From: Nocardioides marinisabuli
GTDB lineage: Bacteria; Actinomycetota; Actinomycetes; Propionibacteriales; Nocardioidaceae
Reading direction: 5' to 3'
DNA: 64,000 bases
NCBI RefSeq assembly: GCF_013466785.1
Contig: NZ_CP059163.1
Coordinates: forward strand, 2,294,001 to 2,358,000
Part shown: positions 7,802 to 17,629 of the stretch, piece by piece
Numbering within the stretch: the first letter of the stretch is position 1
How the letters are laid out: each line of letters opens with the position of its first letter
The notes under the pieces: generated by a model
Told to the model about the DNA's origin: nothing
Seen by the model: the letters and a program-made list of their open reading frames with translations, nothing else
Database searches by the model: none
Translations under genes and position numbers: made by a program

Positions 7802-8646
7802 GCGCCCACCTGCGGGAGCGGATCACCTCCTACACCCACGACGGCCTGGTCTTCGACGTCGTCGACGACGGCCCGCTCGACGGCGACGTGGTCGTGCTGC
7901 TGCACGGCTTCCCGGAGCGCGCCACCAGCTGGCAGCAGGTCGCGGCCCGGCTGCACGCCCACGGCTTCCGCACCCTCGCGCCCGACCAGCGCGGCTACTC
8001 GCCCGGCGCGCGGCCCCCGCGCCGCCGTGACCACCGCCTCGCGCTGCTCACCGCCGACGTCGCCGCCCTCGTCGAGCGGGTCGGCGGGCCGGTGCACCTG
8101 GTCGGCCACGACTGGGGCGCGATCGTGGCCTGGTCGCTGGCCCAGACCCGCCCCGAGCTGCTGCGCACCCTGACCGCCTTCTCGGTGCCGCACCCCGGCG
8201 CCTTCGCCCGCTCGATGCGCGGCCTGCGGCAGCCGCTGCGCTCCTGGTACGTCGGGGTCTTCCAGGTCCGCGGCCTGGCCGAGCGGGTGCTGGCCCGCCC
8301 CGGCCTCGCCGAGCGCGTCCTGCGCCGCGGCGGGATGACGGCCGAGGACGTCGAGGCGTTCCGCACCGGCATCGTCGAGCACGGGGCGCTGCGCGGCGGC
8401 CTGATGTGGTACCGCGCCCTGGGCCTGCTCGACCGCGACCAGGTGCCGCGCCACGTCACCGTGCCGACCACGATGGTCTGGTCCGACGGCGACTCCTTCC
8501 TCGACCGCAGCGGCGTCGAGGCCACCGAGCGCTACGTCGACGCCTCCTACGAGCTCGTCGTGCTCAGCGGCGTCACCCACTGGATCCCCACCCAGGCCCC
8601 CGACGCGGCCGCCGAGGCGGTCCTCGAGCGGATCAGCGGTACGTGA
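7798..8646 (+). CDS. Alpha/beta hydrolase, epoxide-hydrolase-like
   Basis: 282 residues from the GTG overlapping the rsmI stop. The oxyanion segment is LLHGFPE and the nucleophile elbow is VGHDWGAIVAW, with Asp as nucleophile. This is typical of epoxide hydrolases and haloalkane dehalogenases rather than serine esterases. The acid is likely in WSDGDSFLDR and the general base is His in GVTHWIPTQ. The HGFPE motif favours epoxide hydrolase over dehalogenase. The substrate is unknown. It is embedded between rsmI and tatD with 4-nt overlaps on both sides, so it is translated as part of a housekeeping operon. Confidence 0.85.
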   Translation: MSAHLRERITSYTHDGLVFDVVDDGPLDGDVVVLLHGFPERATSWQQVAARLHAHGFRTLAPDQRGYSPGARPPRRRDHRLALLTADVAALVERVGGPVHLVGHDWGAIVAWSLAQTRPELLRTLTAFSVPHPGAFARSMRGLRQPLRSWYVGVFQVRGLAERVLARPGLAERVLRRGGMTAEDVEAFRTGIVEHGALRGGLMWYRALGLLDRDQVPRHVTVPTTMVWSDGDSFLDRSGVEATERYVDASYELVVLSGVTHWIPTQAPDAAAEAVLERISGT

Positions 8647-9524
8647 GCCCCGCGCCGCACCCCGAGCGGCCGCCGCGCGCGGACCTGCCGCCGGTCCCCG
8701 AGCCGCTGCCGCACCCGGTGGTCGACAACCACTGCCACCTCGACATGGGACGCGGCGACGAGCCCGCGCTCCCGGTCGAGGAGGCCCTGGCCGCGGCCGC
8801 CGCGGTCGGCGTCGCCCGCGTCGTGCAGATCGGCTGCGACCTGCCCGGCGCCCGCTGGGCGGTCGAGGCGGCGGCGTCGTACGACGCCCTGGTCGCCGGC
8901 GTGGCGCTGCACCCCAACGAGGCGCCGCGCCTGGCCGCCGCGGGGCTGCTGGAGGAGGCGCTGGCCGAGATCGAGCAGCTCGCGGGCGCGCACGCCGACG
9001 TGCGCGCGGTGGGGGAGACCGGCCTCGACCACTTCCGCACCGGCGAGGAGGGGCGCGCCGCGCAGGAGGAGTCCTTCCGGCGCCACGTCGACATCGCCAA
9101 GCGGCTCGACAAGACGCTGGTCATCCACGACCGCGACGCCCACGACGACGTGTTGCGGGTGCTCGACGAGGAGGGTGCGCCCGAGCGCTGGGTGATGCAC
9201 TGCTTCTCCGGCGACGCCGTCTTCGCGCGCCGCTGCCTCGACCGCGGCGCGCACCTGTCCTTCGCGGGCACCGTGACCTTCAAGAACGCCGACCCGCTGC
9301 GCGAGGCGCTGGCGCTGGTGCCGGGCGACCGGCTGCTCGTCGAGACCGACGCGCCGTACCTGACCCCGCACCCGCACCGGGGGCGCACCAACGCCTCCTA
9401 CCTGGTGCCGCTGACCGTGCGGACCATGGCCGAGGTGCGCGGCGAGGACCTCGAGCGGCTGTGCGCCGGCATCGACGCGGCCACCGAGGCCGCGTTCGGC
9501 GGCACCTGGGGCGCCGGCCGGTAA
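8643..9524 (+). CDS. tatD: TatD family metal-dependent hydrolase/DNase
   Basis: 293 residues from the GTG at 8643, which overlaps the preceding stop. The TIM-barrel metal ligands are all visible: DNHCHLD (HxH), VGETGLDHF (Glu), LVIHDRDAHDD (His), VMHCFSGD (His) and LVETDAPYLTPHPHRG (Asp). The family comprises 3'-5' exonucleases/DNases linked to DNA repair and fragment turnover. The first 25 residues are a Pro-rich extension relative to shorter relatives, so the true start could be slightly internal. Confidence 0.9.
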   Translation: MSPAPHPERPPRADLPPVPEPLPHPVVDNHCHLDMGRGDEPALPVEEALAAAAAVGVARVVQIGCDLPGARWAVEAAASYDALVAGVALHPNEAPRLAAAGLLEEALAEIEQLAGAHADVRAVGETGLDHFRTGEEGRAAQEESFRRHVDIAKRLDKTLVIHDRDAHDDVLRVLDEEGAPERWVMHCFSGDAVFARRCLDRGAHLSFAGTVTFKNADPLREALALVPGDRLLVETDAPYLTPHPHRGRTNASYLVPLTVRTMAEVRGEDLERLCAGIDAATEAAFGGTWGAGR

Positions 9525-10992
<1,468 letters not shown>

Positions 10993-11022
10993 CGAGGGCG
11001 GCGCCCACCTACGCTGGGCCCC

Positions 11023-11916
11023 ATGACTGACACCTCCGCCGGCCCGAGACTCCTCGGGTCGGCGGAGGTGCGTCTGCTCGCGGCCGAGCTCGACCTGCGC
11101 CCCACCAAGCAGCGCGGCCAGAACTTCGTCATCGACCCCAACACCGTGCGCCGCATCGTGCGCGAGTCGGGCGTCACCGAGCGCGACGTCGTCGTCGAGG
11201 TCGGCCCCGGGCTCGGCTCGCTGACCCTGGCGCTGCTCGAGGTCGCCGGGCGGGTGGTGGCCATCGAGCTCGACGAGCTGCTCGCGGGCCGGCTGCCGCG
11301 GACCATCGCCGAGCACGCGCCGGCCCAGGCCGACCGCTTCGAGGTGGTCCTCGGCGATGCGATGCGCATCCGCGAGGTGCCCGGTCCCGCGCCCACCGCG
11401 CTGGTGGCCAACCTGCCCTACAACGTCTCGGTGCCGGTGCTGCTGCACCTGCTGGCGCTGCTGCCCTCGCTGGAGCGCGGGCTGGTGATGGTGCAGAGCG
11501 AGGTCGCGGACCGGCTCGCGGCCCGCCCCGGCTCCAAGGTGTACGGCGTCCCGTCGGTCAAGGCCGCCTGGTACGCCGACGTGCGCCGCGCCGGCGCGAT
11601 CGGGCGCAACGTCTTCTGGCCGGCCCCCAACGTCGACTCCGGCCTGGTGGCCTGGACCCGCCGCGAGCCGCCGCAGACGACCGCCACCCGCCAGCAGGTC
11701 TTCGCCGTCGTCGACGCCGCCTTCTCCCAGCGCCGCAAGGCGCTGCGCGGGGTGCTGCGCGCGCTGGCGCCGGCCGCCGAGGTCGACGCCGCGCTGGAGC
11801 AGGCGGGGGTCTCCCCGCTGGCCCGCGGCGAGACGCTGACCATCGAGGACTACGTCCGCATCGCCGAGGCGCTGCCGGTCGAGGCCACCCGCGACCCCCA
11901 GGAGAGCGCTGGATGA
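11023..11916 (+). CDS. rsmA: 16S rRNA (adenine(1518/1519)-N6)-dimethyltransferase
   Basis: 297 residues, KsgA/Dim1 family. It uses SAM to dimethylate the two adjacent adenines in helix 45 of 16S rRNA. Visible motifs are [10 protein letters not shown] (N-terminal RNA-binding/cofactor entry), [12 protein letters not shown] (motif I), AIELDELL (motif II), the catalytic NLPYN and the C-terminal helical domain with [10 protein letters not shown]. The length is normal. The ATG at 11023 follows rpfB by 30 bp, and the stop overlaps the ispE ATG (11913-11916). Confidence 0.95.
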   Translation: MTDTSAGPRLLGSAEVRLLAAELDLRPTKQRGQNFVIDPNTVRRIVRESGVTERDVVVEVGPGLGSLTLALLEVAGRVVAIELDELLAGRLPRTIAEHAPAQADRFEVVLGDAMRIREVPGPAPTALVANLPYNVSVPVLLHLLALLPSLERGLVMVQSEVADRLAARPGSKVYGVPSVKAAWYADVRRAGAIGRNVFWPAPNVDSGLVAWTRREPPQTTATRQQVFAVVDAAFSQRRKALRGVLRALAPAAEVDAALEQAGVSPLARGETLTIEDYVRIAEALPVEATRDPQESAG

Positions 11917-12821
11917 GCACCACCGTCCGGGCCCCCGCCAAGATCAACCTGCACCTCGGCGTCGGCCCCCTGGGCGAGGACGGCTTCCACCCCCTCGCCA
12001 CCCTCTACCAGGCCGTCGGCCTCTACGACGACGTCACCGTCAGCGACCAGCTCGAGTGGTCGGTGCACCTGCGCGGCGACGGCCGCATCGACCTCGACGA
12101 GGTGCCCGCCGACGACCGCAACATCGCGCTGCGCGCGGGGCGGGCGCTGGTGGCCCACCACGGGCTCGAGCGCGCCGCCAAGGTCGAGATCCGCAAGGGC
12201 ATCCCGGTGGCCGGCGGGATGGCCGGCGGCTCCGCCGACGCCGCGGCCACCCTGGTGGCCCTCGACCGGCTCTGGGACCTCCAGACCCCCGACGACGACC
12301 TGCTGCGCCTGGCCGCCGGCCTGGGCAGCGACGTGCCGTTCGCGCTGCTGGGCGGCACCGCCATCGGCAGCGGCCACGGCGAGCTGGTCACCCCGGTCGT
12401 CGACCACGGCTCGTGGTGGTGGGTGGTCGTCGAGAACGACACCGGCCTGGCCACCCCCGACGTCTACCGCGCCTTCGACGAGCTGCACGCCGGCGCGCTG
12501 CTGCCGACCCCCCAGATCCCTCCCGCCCTCCACGACGCGCTGCTCACCGGCGACGTCGAGCAGCTCGCCCGGCTGCTGCGCAACGACCTCCAGGAGCCCG
12601 CCTTGCGACTGCGACCCGACCTCGCCGCCACCTTCGACGACGCCCTGGCCGCCGGGGCGCACGCCGCCCTGCTCTCCGGCTCGGGCCCCAGCGTGCTGCT
12701 GCTGTGCGGCGACCGGGCGCAGGCCGAGGCGGTCGACGCCGACCTCGCCGGGCGCGGCCACGGCCGTACGTCGGTGGTGCCGGCGCCGGTCGCCGGCGCG
12801 CACGTGGTGGAGTACGTCTGA
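11913..12821 (+). CDS. ispE: 4-diphosphocytidyl-2-C-methyl-D-erythritol kinase
   Basis: 302 residues, GHMP kinase family. It phosphorylates CDP-ME at the 2-hydroxyl in the non-mevalonate isoprenoid pathway. It starts [11 protein letters not shown], the substrate-binding Lys segment, has the ATP loop [15 protein letters not shown], and carries the third motif [12 protein letters not shown]. It is coupled by 4-nt overlap to rsmA and by a 1-nt overlap to the following ABC-F gene. The rsmA-ispE pairing is widely conserved in actinobacteria. Confidence 0.95.
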   Translation: MSTTVRAPAKINLHLGVGPLGEDGFHPLATLYQAVGLYDDVTVSDQLEWSVHLRGDGRIDLDEVPADDRNIALRAGRALVAHHGLERAAKVEIRKGIPVAGGMAGGSADAAATLVALDRLWDLQTPDDDLLRLAAGLGSDVPFALLGGTAIGSGHGELVTPVVDHGSWWWVVVENDTGLATPDVYRAFDELHAGALLPTPQIPPALHDALLTGDVEQLARLLRNDLQEPALRLRPDLAATFDDALAAGAHAALLSGSGPSVLLLCGDRAQAEAVDADLAGRGHGRTSVVPAPVAGAHVVEYV

Positions 12822-14632
12822 TGGCCGCCGCCAACCTCGTCAACCTCGAGAAGGTCTCCAAGTCCTACGGCGTGCGCCCGCTGCTGACCGAGGTCTCCCT
12901 CGGCATCGGCGAGGGCATGCGCATCGGCATCGTGGGCCGCAACGGCGACGGCAAGACCACGCTGCTCGAGGTGCTGACCGGCATCGAGAAGCCCGACTCG
13001 GGCCGGGTCTCGATGACCCGCGGGCTGCACGTGGGCTACCTGCACCAGGGCGACGAGCTGGTCGACACCCACACCGTGCGCGAGGCCGTGCTGGGCGGCA
13101 TGGAGGACCACGAGTGGGCGGCCGACCCGCGCACCCGCGAGGTCGTCGAGGAGCTGCTGGCCGGGGTCGCCCTCGACCGCGCCGTGACCGGCCTGTCGGG
13201 CGGCGAGCGGCGACGCTGCTCGCTGGCCGCGCTGCTGCTCGGCGAGCACGACCTGATCATCCTCGACGAGCCGACCAACCACCTCGACGTCGAGGCGGTG
13301 GCCTGGCTGGCCGCCCACCTGGTCAAGCGGTCCTCGGCGATGGTCGTGGTCACCCACGACCGGTGGTTCCTCGACGCGGTGTGCCAGTGGACCTGGGAGG
13401 TCCACGACGGGGTGGTCGACGCCTACGAGGGCGGGTACGCCGCGCACGTGCTGGCCAAGGCCGAGCGCACCCGCCAGGCCAGCGCCTCCGAGGCGCGACG
13501 CGTCAACCTGGCCAAGAAAGAGTTGGCCTGGCTGCGCCGCGGCGCCCCGGCGCGCACCTCGAAGCCGAAGTTCCGCATCGAGGCCGCCAACGCGCTGATC
13601 GAGGACGTCCCGCCGCCGCGCGACCGCCTCGAGCTGCAGAAGTTCGCCACCCAGCGCCTGGGCAAGCAGGTCATCGACGTCGAGCACGTCGACCTCCAGC
13701 GCGGCGAGCGCACGCTGCTCACCGACGCCACCTGGCGCCTGGGCCCGGGCGACCGGGTCGGCCTGGTCGGGGTGAACGGCGCCGGCAAGACCTCGGTGCT
13801 CTCGCTGCTCTCCGGCGACCTGGCCCCCACCGCCGGCAGGGTCAAGCACGGACGCACCATCGCGATGCGCCACCTGACCCAGCAGCTCGACGACCTCGAC
13901 CCCGACGCCCGGGTGCTGCCGATGGTGGAGTCCTACCGCCGGGTCGTGAAGACCGACGGCGGCGAGATCAGCGCCACCTCGATGCTCGAGCGCTTCGGGT
14001 TCACCGGCGACAAGCTCACCGCCCGCATCGGCGAGCTCTCCGGTGGCGAGCGGCGCCGCTTCCAGCTGCTGATGCTGCTGCTGGAGGAGCCCAACGTGCT
14101 GCTCCTCGACGAGCCCACCAACGACCTCGACATCGACACCCTGCAGGTGCTCGAGGACTTCCTCGACGCCTGGCCCGGGACCCTGGTCGTGGTCTCCCAC
14201 GACCGGTACTTCCTCGAGCGGGTGACCGACTCGGTGTGGGCGCTGCTCGGCGACGGCCAGATCTCGATGCTGCCCCGTGGCGTCGACGAGTACCTCGAGC
14301 GCCGGGCCCAGGGCGCGGCGACCGCCCAGTCGTCGGCCCAGTCGTCGGCCCAGTCGTCGGGCCAGTCGGCCGCGGGTGGCGGCGACGTACCGGTCTCCAA
14401 GCGGGCCAAGGCCGGTTCGGCCGAGGAGCGCGCGGCCCGCAAGGCCGTGACCCGCATCGAGAAGTCGCTCAAGCGCCTCGACGCCCGCGAGGCCGAGCTC
14501 AACGAGCAGGTCCTCGAGCACGCCCAGGACCACGCCAAGGTCGCCGCCATCGGCGCCGAGCTCAGCGCGCTGGCCGCCGAGAAGGACGAGCTCGAGGGGG
14601 AGTGGCTCGAGGCCTCCGAGCTGCTGGAGTAG
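12821..14632 (+). CDS. ABC-F family ATPase
   Basis: 603 residues with two ABC cassettes and no membrane segments. Walker A is GRNGDGKTT and GVNGAGKTS; signatures are LSGGERRRCS and LSGGERRRFQ; Walker B is ILDEPTNHLD and LLDEPTNDLD. The inter-domain linker and the C-terminal coiled coil (about 530-603) are typical of ribosome-associated ABC-F proteins of the Uup/EttA group. A Gln-Ser-Ser low-complexity linker (three AQSS-type units, encoded by a 12-bp tandem repeat near 14325-14365) precedes the coiled coil and may vary in length between strains. The gene starts on the last base of the ispE stop codon. Confidence 0.92.
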   Translation: MAAANLVNLEKVSKSYGVRPLLTEVSLGIGEGMRIGIVGRNGDGKTTLLEVLTGIEKPDSGRVSMTRGLHVGYLHQGDELVDTHTVREAVLGGMEDHEWAADPRTREVVEELLAGVALDRAVTGLSGGERRRCSLAALLLGEHDLIILDEPTNHLDVEAVAWLAAHLVKRSSAMVVVTHDRWFLDAVCQWTWEVHDGVVDAYEGGYAAHVLAKAERTRQASASEARRVNLAKKELAWLRRGAPARTSKPKFRIEAANALIEDVPPPRDRLELQKFATQRLGKQVIDVEHVDLQRGERTLLTDATWRLGPGDRVGLVGVNGAGKTSVLSLLSGDLAPTAGRVKHGRTIAMRHLTQQLDDLDPDARVLPMVESYRRVVKTDGGEISATSMLERFGFTGDKLTARIGELSGGERRRFQLLMLLLEEPNVLLLDEPTNDLDIDTLQVLEDFLDAWPGTLVVVSHDRYFLERVTDSVWALLGDGQISMLPRGVDEYLERRAQGAATAQSSAQSSAQSSGQSAAGGGDVPVSKRAKAGSAEERAARKAVTRIEKSLKRLDAREAELNEQVLEHAQDHAKVAAIGAELSALAAEKDELEGEWLEASELLE

Positions 14633-14635
14633 CCC

Positions 14636-15121
14636 TCAGCTGAAGGGCTTGAGCAGGGTCCGCAGCAGGTCGCCGAGGCGCTCGCGGTCGGGGTCGGGCA
14701 GGTCAGCCAGGAAGCCGCGCTCGGCCTCGAGCAGCGCGGTGAAGGCGCTGTCGACGGCACTCTTGCCCTCGGGCGTCAGGCGGACCTTCACCCCGCGCCG
14801 GTCGGCGGGGTCGGGCAGCCGCTCGACCAGGCCGCGGGCCACGAGCCGGTCGACGCGGTTGGTCATGGTCCCGCTGGTCACCAGGGTCTCGCGCAGCAGG
14901 CGGCCGGGGGAGAGCTCGTACGGCGTGCCGGCGCGGCGCAGCGCGGCCAGCACGTCGAACTCCCACGACTCGATGCCCTCGGCGCTGAAGGCCGCGCGCC
15001 GGGCCAGGTCGAGGTGGCGCGAGAGCCGGCTGATCCGGCTGAACACCTCGACGGGCCCCAGGTCGAGGTCCGAGCGCTCGCGCGCCCACGCCTCCACCAG
15101 CTCGTCGACCTCGTCCCGCAT
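14636..15121 (-). CDS. MarR family regulator, TamR-like
   Basis: 161 residues. A winged helix-turn-helix of MarR type is visible: LRETLVTSGTMTNRVDRLVARGLVER is the recognition region, with DPADRRGVKVRLTPEG as the wing. The ATG at 15121 is chosen because codons upstream of it are low-complexity Thr/Arg and overlap an operator. The divergent neighbour encodes trans-aconitate methyltransferase. Near-identical palindromes lie in front of both genes, the arrangement known for TamR of Streptomyces, a UrtR/PecS-type MarR protein that senses citrate or aconitate. Autoregulation and control of tam are therefore likely. TamR identity rests on context. Confidence 0.85.
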   Translation of the reverse strand: MRDEVDELVEAWARERSDLDLGPVEVFSRISRLSRHLDLARRAAFSAEGIESWEFDVLAALRRAGTPYELSPGRLLRETLVTSGTMTNRVDRLVARGLVERLPDPADRRGVKVRLTPEGKSAVDSAFTALLEAERGFLADLPDPDRERLGDLLRTLLKPFS

Positions 15122-15147
15122 GCGCCCAGGGTACGCCCTGTCGAGAT

Positions 15148-15163
15148 TCTCGACATCAAGAGA
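15148..15163. promoter_or_regulatory. MarR/TamR-type operator, site 1 (regulator side)
   Basis: Palindrome TCTCGACATCAAGAGA, 26 bp upstream of the regulator's ATG. It matches the two sites beside tam except for one base in the left arm. Confidence 0.7.
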
Positions 15164-15183
15164 CCTGCTGCGGGGCGCGAGCC

Positions 15184-15304
15184 GGGTCGTGGTCCGGGTC
15201 GTGGCCTGGGTCGTGGTCCGGGTCGTGTGCCTGAGGACGCGCCTGGGCGCGGTCACGAACCACGACCCGGACCACGACGGAGACCGCGACCCGGACCACG
15301 ACCC
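15184..15304. repeat. Long intergenic inverted repeat of GGTCGTGGTCC units
   Basis: The left arm (15184-15226) carries two copies of GGGTCGTGGTCCGGGTCGTG. The right arm (15261-15304) carries the complementary motif twice, CACGACCCGGACCACGAC. The loop is about 34 bp. A hairpin of about 40 bp could form between the operators of the divergent pair. No coding sense was found in it. Confidence 0.75.
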
Positions 15305-15325
15305 ACATGCGCGAGTCGTTCCAAG

Positions 15326-15343
15326 TCTCTTGACGTCAAGATA
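15326..15343. promoter_or_regulatory. MarR/TamR-type operator, site 2
   Basis: Palindromic TCTCTTGACGTCAAGATA, 51 bp upstream of tam. It belongs to the same TCTTGACNTCAAGA family as sites 1 and 3. Confidence 0.75.
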
Positions 15344-15363
15344 TTTCTGCAGCAGGATGGAAG

Positions 15364-15381
15364 TATCTTGACATCAAGAGA
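15364..15381. promoter_or_regulatory. MarR/TamR-type operator, site 3
   Basis: TATCTTGACATCAAGAGA, ending 12 bp before the tam ATG. Binding here would block the tam ribosome-binding region or transcription start. It is spaced 38 bp from site 2, centre to centre. Confidence 0.78.
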
Positions 15382-15393
15382 CTTGGAGCAGGC

Positions 15394-16179
15394 ATGAGTC
15401 ACACCTGGGACCCGCAGCGCTACCTGACGTACGCCGACGAGCGCGGCCGGCCGTTCGTCGAGCTGCTGGCGCGGGTGCGGGCCGAGGGCCCGCGCACCGT
15501 CGTCGACCTGGGCTGCGGGCCGGGCAACCTGACCGCGCTGCTGGCCCGGCGCTGGCCGGGGGTGAGGATCACCGGCCTGGACTCGAGCGCGGAGATGGTC
15601 GAGGCCGCGACCCGCGAGGTCGAGGGGGTGCGCTTCGAGCGCCGCGACCTGCGGGAGTGGCTCGAGGCCGGGGGTGAACCCGTCGACGTGCTGGTCAGCA
15701 ACGCGACCCTGCAGTGGGTGCCGGGCCACCTCGACCTGCTGCCGGCGATGCTGGCGCGGGTGGCCCCCGGCGGCTGGCTGGCGCTGCAGGTGCCGGGCAA
15801 CGTCGGGGAGCCCAGCCACACGCTGCGCACCGAGCTCGCCGCGCAGGCGCCGTACGCCGAGCACACGCGCGGCGCGGCGGTCCCCGCCAGCCACGACCCG
15901 GCGACGTACCTCGACGCGCTGGCGCGGCTGGGGGCCGAGGTCGACGCCTGGGAGACCACCTACCTGCACGTGCTCACCGGCGAGGATCCGGTCTTCACCT
16001 GGGTCAGTGGCACCGGCGCCCGCCCGACCCTGCAGTCGCTGCCCGACGACCTGCGACCCGGCTTCGAGGACGAGCTGCGCCGGCGGCTGCGCGAGGCCTA
16101 CCCGCCCGGTCCGGCCGGCGTCGTGCTGCCGTTCCGCCGCGTCTTCGTGGTGGCGCACAAGCCGGGGGCGGTGGCGTGA
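15394..16179 (+). CDS. tam: Trans-aconitate 2-methyltransferase
   Basis: 261 residues, class I SAM methyltransferase. It begins TWDPQRYLTYADERGRPF, the hallmark start of Tam proteins. The SAM site is VVDLGCGPGNLT, with GLDSSAEMVE as the acidic loop and SNATLQWVPGH as the active-site block. The enzyme methyl-esterifies trans-aconitate, a spontaneous inhibitor of aconitase. GGAG lies upstream of the ATG. Three operator palindromes and a divergent MarR gene indicate tight regulation. A VOC gene follows, overlapping by one base. Confidence 0.92.
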   Translation: MSHTWDPQRYLTYADERGRPFVELLARVRAEGPRTVVDLGCGPGNLTALLARRWPGVRITGLDSSAEMVEAATREVEGVRFERRDLREWLEAGGEPVDVLVSNATLQWVPGHLDLLPAMLARVAPGGWLALQVPGNVGEPSHTLRTELAAQAPYAEHTRGAAVPASHDPATYLDALARLGAEVDAWETTYLHVLTGEDPVFTWVSGTGARPTLQSLPDDLRPGFEDELRRRLREAYPPGPAGVVLPFRRVFVVAHKPGAVA

Positions 16180-16574
16180 TGCGGCTGCACCACGTGCAGG
16201 TCTCCTGCCCGCGTGACGGCGAGGACGCCGCCCGGCGCTTCTGGAGCGACGGGCTGGGGCTGGTCGAGGTCGAGAAGCCGCCGGCGCTGCGGGCTCGCGG
16301 CGGCGCCTGGTTCCGCGCGTACGACGGCGGTGCCGGCGGGGGCGCGGTGGTCGCCGAGGTGCACGTCGGCGTCGAGGAGCCGTTCGTGCCCGCCCGCAAG
16401 GCGCACCCGGCCCTGCTGCTCGACTCGGTGGCCGAGCTCGACGCGGTGGCTGCGCGGCTCGAGGCGCTGGGGTTCGAGGTCGACCTGGGGGAGCGGCACA
16501 CCTTCGACGGCCACGAGCGTGCGCACGTGCGCGACGCCCACGGCAACCGGGTGGAGCTGCTCGCGGTGGCGTAA
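16179..16574 (+). CDS. VOC family protein (glyoxalase/bleomycin-resistance fold)
   Basis: 131 residues from the ATG that begins on the last base of the tam stop. Two beta-alpha-beta-beta-beta modules are recognisable, starting LHHVQVSCP and ending DAHGNRVELL. The His and Glu positions (H5 region, EVHVG and VELL) match the usual metal-ligand placement of vicinal oxygen chelate enzymes. The function is not predictable from the fold. Co-translation with tam suggests a role in the same stress response, but the pair may simply share a promoter. Confidence 0.83.
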   Translation: MRLHHVQVSCPRDGEDAARRFWSDGLGLVEVEKPPALRARGGAWFRAYDGGAGGGAVVAEVHVGVEEPFVPARKAHPALLLDSVAELDAVAARLEALGFEVDLGERHTFDGHERAHVRDAHGNRVELLAVA

Positions 16575-16607
16575 CCCGGTCGGACCTGCGGCGTTGAGAC
16601 CACGACG

Positions 16608-16622
16608 CCCCCGGACCGGGGG
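16608..16622 (+). terminator. Hairpin after the tam-VOC operon
   Basis: A short perfect stem (CCCCCGG pairing with CCGGGGG around a single A) lies 34 bp after the VOC stop and before the next start. There is no T tract. Confidence 0.45.
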
Positions 16623-16646
16623 TGCGCCAGCCAGAGGGGCCTGCCG

Positions 16647-16988
16647 ATGAACGCGACCGCCAGCCTGTCCGTGGAGACCGTCGACACCCCGGCCGGGAGT
16701 GGCCTCGAGCCGGTGCCCGATGCCGCCCCCGCCCCCTCGGTCGACATGACCGCGGTCAAGAACCGCGTCAAGCGCGCCCAGGGCCAGCTCGGCGGGGTGC
16801 TGCGGATGCTCGAGGAGGCGCGCGACGTCTCCGACGTCGTGGTGCAGCTCAAGGCCGTCTCTCGCGCCCTGGACCGGGCCGGCTTCGCCATCATCTCCGC
16901 CGACCTGCGCCGCCAGGTCGCCGAGGGCGAGACGCTGCAGCCCGAGGACCTCGACCGCCTCGAGCGCTGGTTCCTCTCCCTGGCCTGA
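16647..16988 (+). CDS. CsoR/RcnR-fold protein lacking metal ligands
   Basis: 113 residues. The core NRVKRAQGQLGGVLRMLEEARD followed by VVVQLKAVSRALDRAGFAII is the DUF156 four-helix repressor fold used by copper sensors such as CsoR. However, the protein contains no Cys and no His at all: the Cys after the EE-R-D motif is Val, and the His and second Cys positions are Ala/Arg and Val. Copper sensing by the usual C-H-C site is therefore excluded. An N-terminal Pro/Ala extension (about 33 residues) is also atypical. It may be a DNA-binding or nucleoid role, or a sensor of another ligand. No metal exporter gene is adjacent. Confidence 0.8.
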   Translation: MNATASLSVETVDTPAGSGLEPVPDAAPAPSVDMTAVKNRVKRAQGQLGGVLRMLEEARDVSDVVVQLKAVSRALDRAGFAIISADLRRQVAEGETLQPEDLDRLERWFLSLA

Positions 16989-16998
16989 GTCGGCCCCG

Positions 16999-17060
16999 GC
17001 ATGAGTCCCCGGTCGACCGGGGACTCATGCACTTGTCAGGGGTTGCAACCCCTGACGAGT
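16999..17060. terminator. Two adjacent perfect palindromes
   Basis: Hairpin 1 spans 16999-17030, a perfect 32-bp palindrome centred on GGTCGACC. Hairpin 2 spans 17031-17060, with a perfect 22-bp core centred on GGTTGCAACC extended by an ACT/AGT arm. They follow the CsoR-fold gene and likely terminate it. There is no T tract, as is common in high-GC actinobacteria. Confidence 0.65.
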
Positions 17061-17098
17061 GAGCGACTCGCCCGTCCGGCCCTGCCGGCGTGGGCAAG

Positions 17099-17112
17099 TT
17101 ACTGGGCGGTAA
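17099..17112. promoter_or_regulatory. Putative TTAC-N6-GTAA operator
   Basis: TTACTGGGCGGTAA, an imperfect dyad 10 bp before the ATG at 17123. Similar TTAC/GTAA dyads are often bound by TetR-family regulators of fatty-acid genes in actinobacteria. The assignment is by resemblance only. Confidence 0.4.
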
Positions 17113-17122
17113 TGTGGCGGCC

Positions 17123-17599
17123 ATGACTCCCGTCCTCGCCCTGTGGCAGCGCGCCACCTCCCTGCCCGTCGTCGGCTCCACCGTGGGGGCGCGCGTCTTC
17201 AGCGCCGTCTTCGCCCAGAAGGCGCCGTACTTCGCCACGATCAGGCCGCGCTTCACCGTCATCGAGGCCAACCACGCCGAGCTGGTGCTGCCCAAGCGTC
17301 GCCGGGTGCACAACCACATCGGCACCGTGCACGCCATCGCGCTGTGCAACGGCCTCGAGGCCGTGATGGGGGCGCTGGCCGAGGCGAGCGTGCCGGCCGA
17401 CAGGCGCTGGATCCCCAAGGGGATGGACGTGGCCTACACCGCCAAGGCCACCAGCGACATCACCTGCATCGCCGAGACCGACCCCGAGCAGTGGACCTCC
17501 GACGACCCCGACCTCGCGGTGCGGGTGCGCGGGGTGCGCGACGACGGCACCGTCGTGGTCGAGGGCGTCATCCGGCTCTGGGTGACCCCCAGGGCCTGA
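17123..17599 (+). CDS. DUF4442 hotdog-fold protein (putative thioesterase)
   Basis: 158 residues from the ATG at 17123; an upstream in-frame GTG at 17090 would place the TTAC/GTAA dyad inside the gene. The hotdog signature is HNHIGTVHAIALCNGLEAVMGAL, in which the helix with N-H-I-G-T-x-H replaces the usual thioesterase Asp/Glu-Gly arrangement. Such DUF4442 proteins are assumed to act on acyl-CoA or acyl-carrier substrates, but most are uncharacterised. The possible fatty-acid-type operator upstream agrees with this. It is a single-gene unit, followed by the convergent glu operon. Confidence 0.75.
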   Translation: MTPVLALWQRATSLPVVGSTVGARVFSAVFAQKAPYFATIRPRFTVIEANHAELVLPKRRRVHNHIGTVHAIALCNGLEAVMGALAEASVPADRRWIPKGMDVAYTAKATSDITCIAETDPEQWTSDDPDLAVRVRGVRDDGTVVVEGVIRLWVTPRA

Positions 17600-17629
17600 G
17601 CCGTACGCCGCCGCCGGCCGCGCCGGGGC

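Noticed and set aside
14325..14365. Functional tandem repeat protein domain in the ABC-F gene
   Set aside because: The three AQSS units are a short low-complexity linker between the second cassette and the coiled coil.
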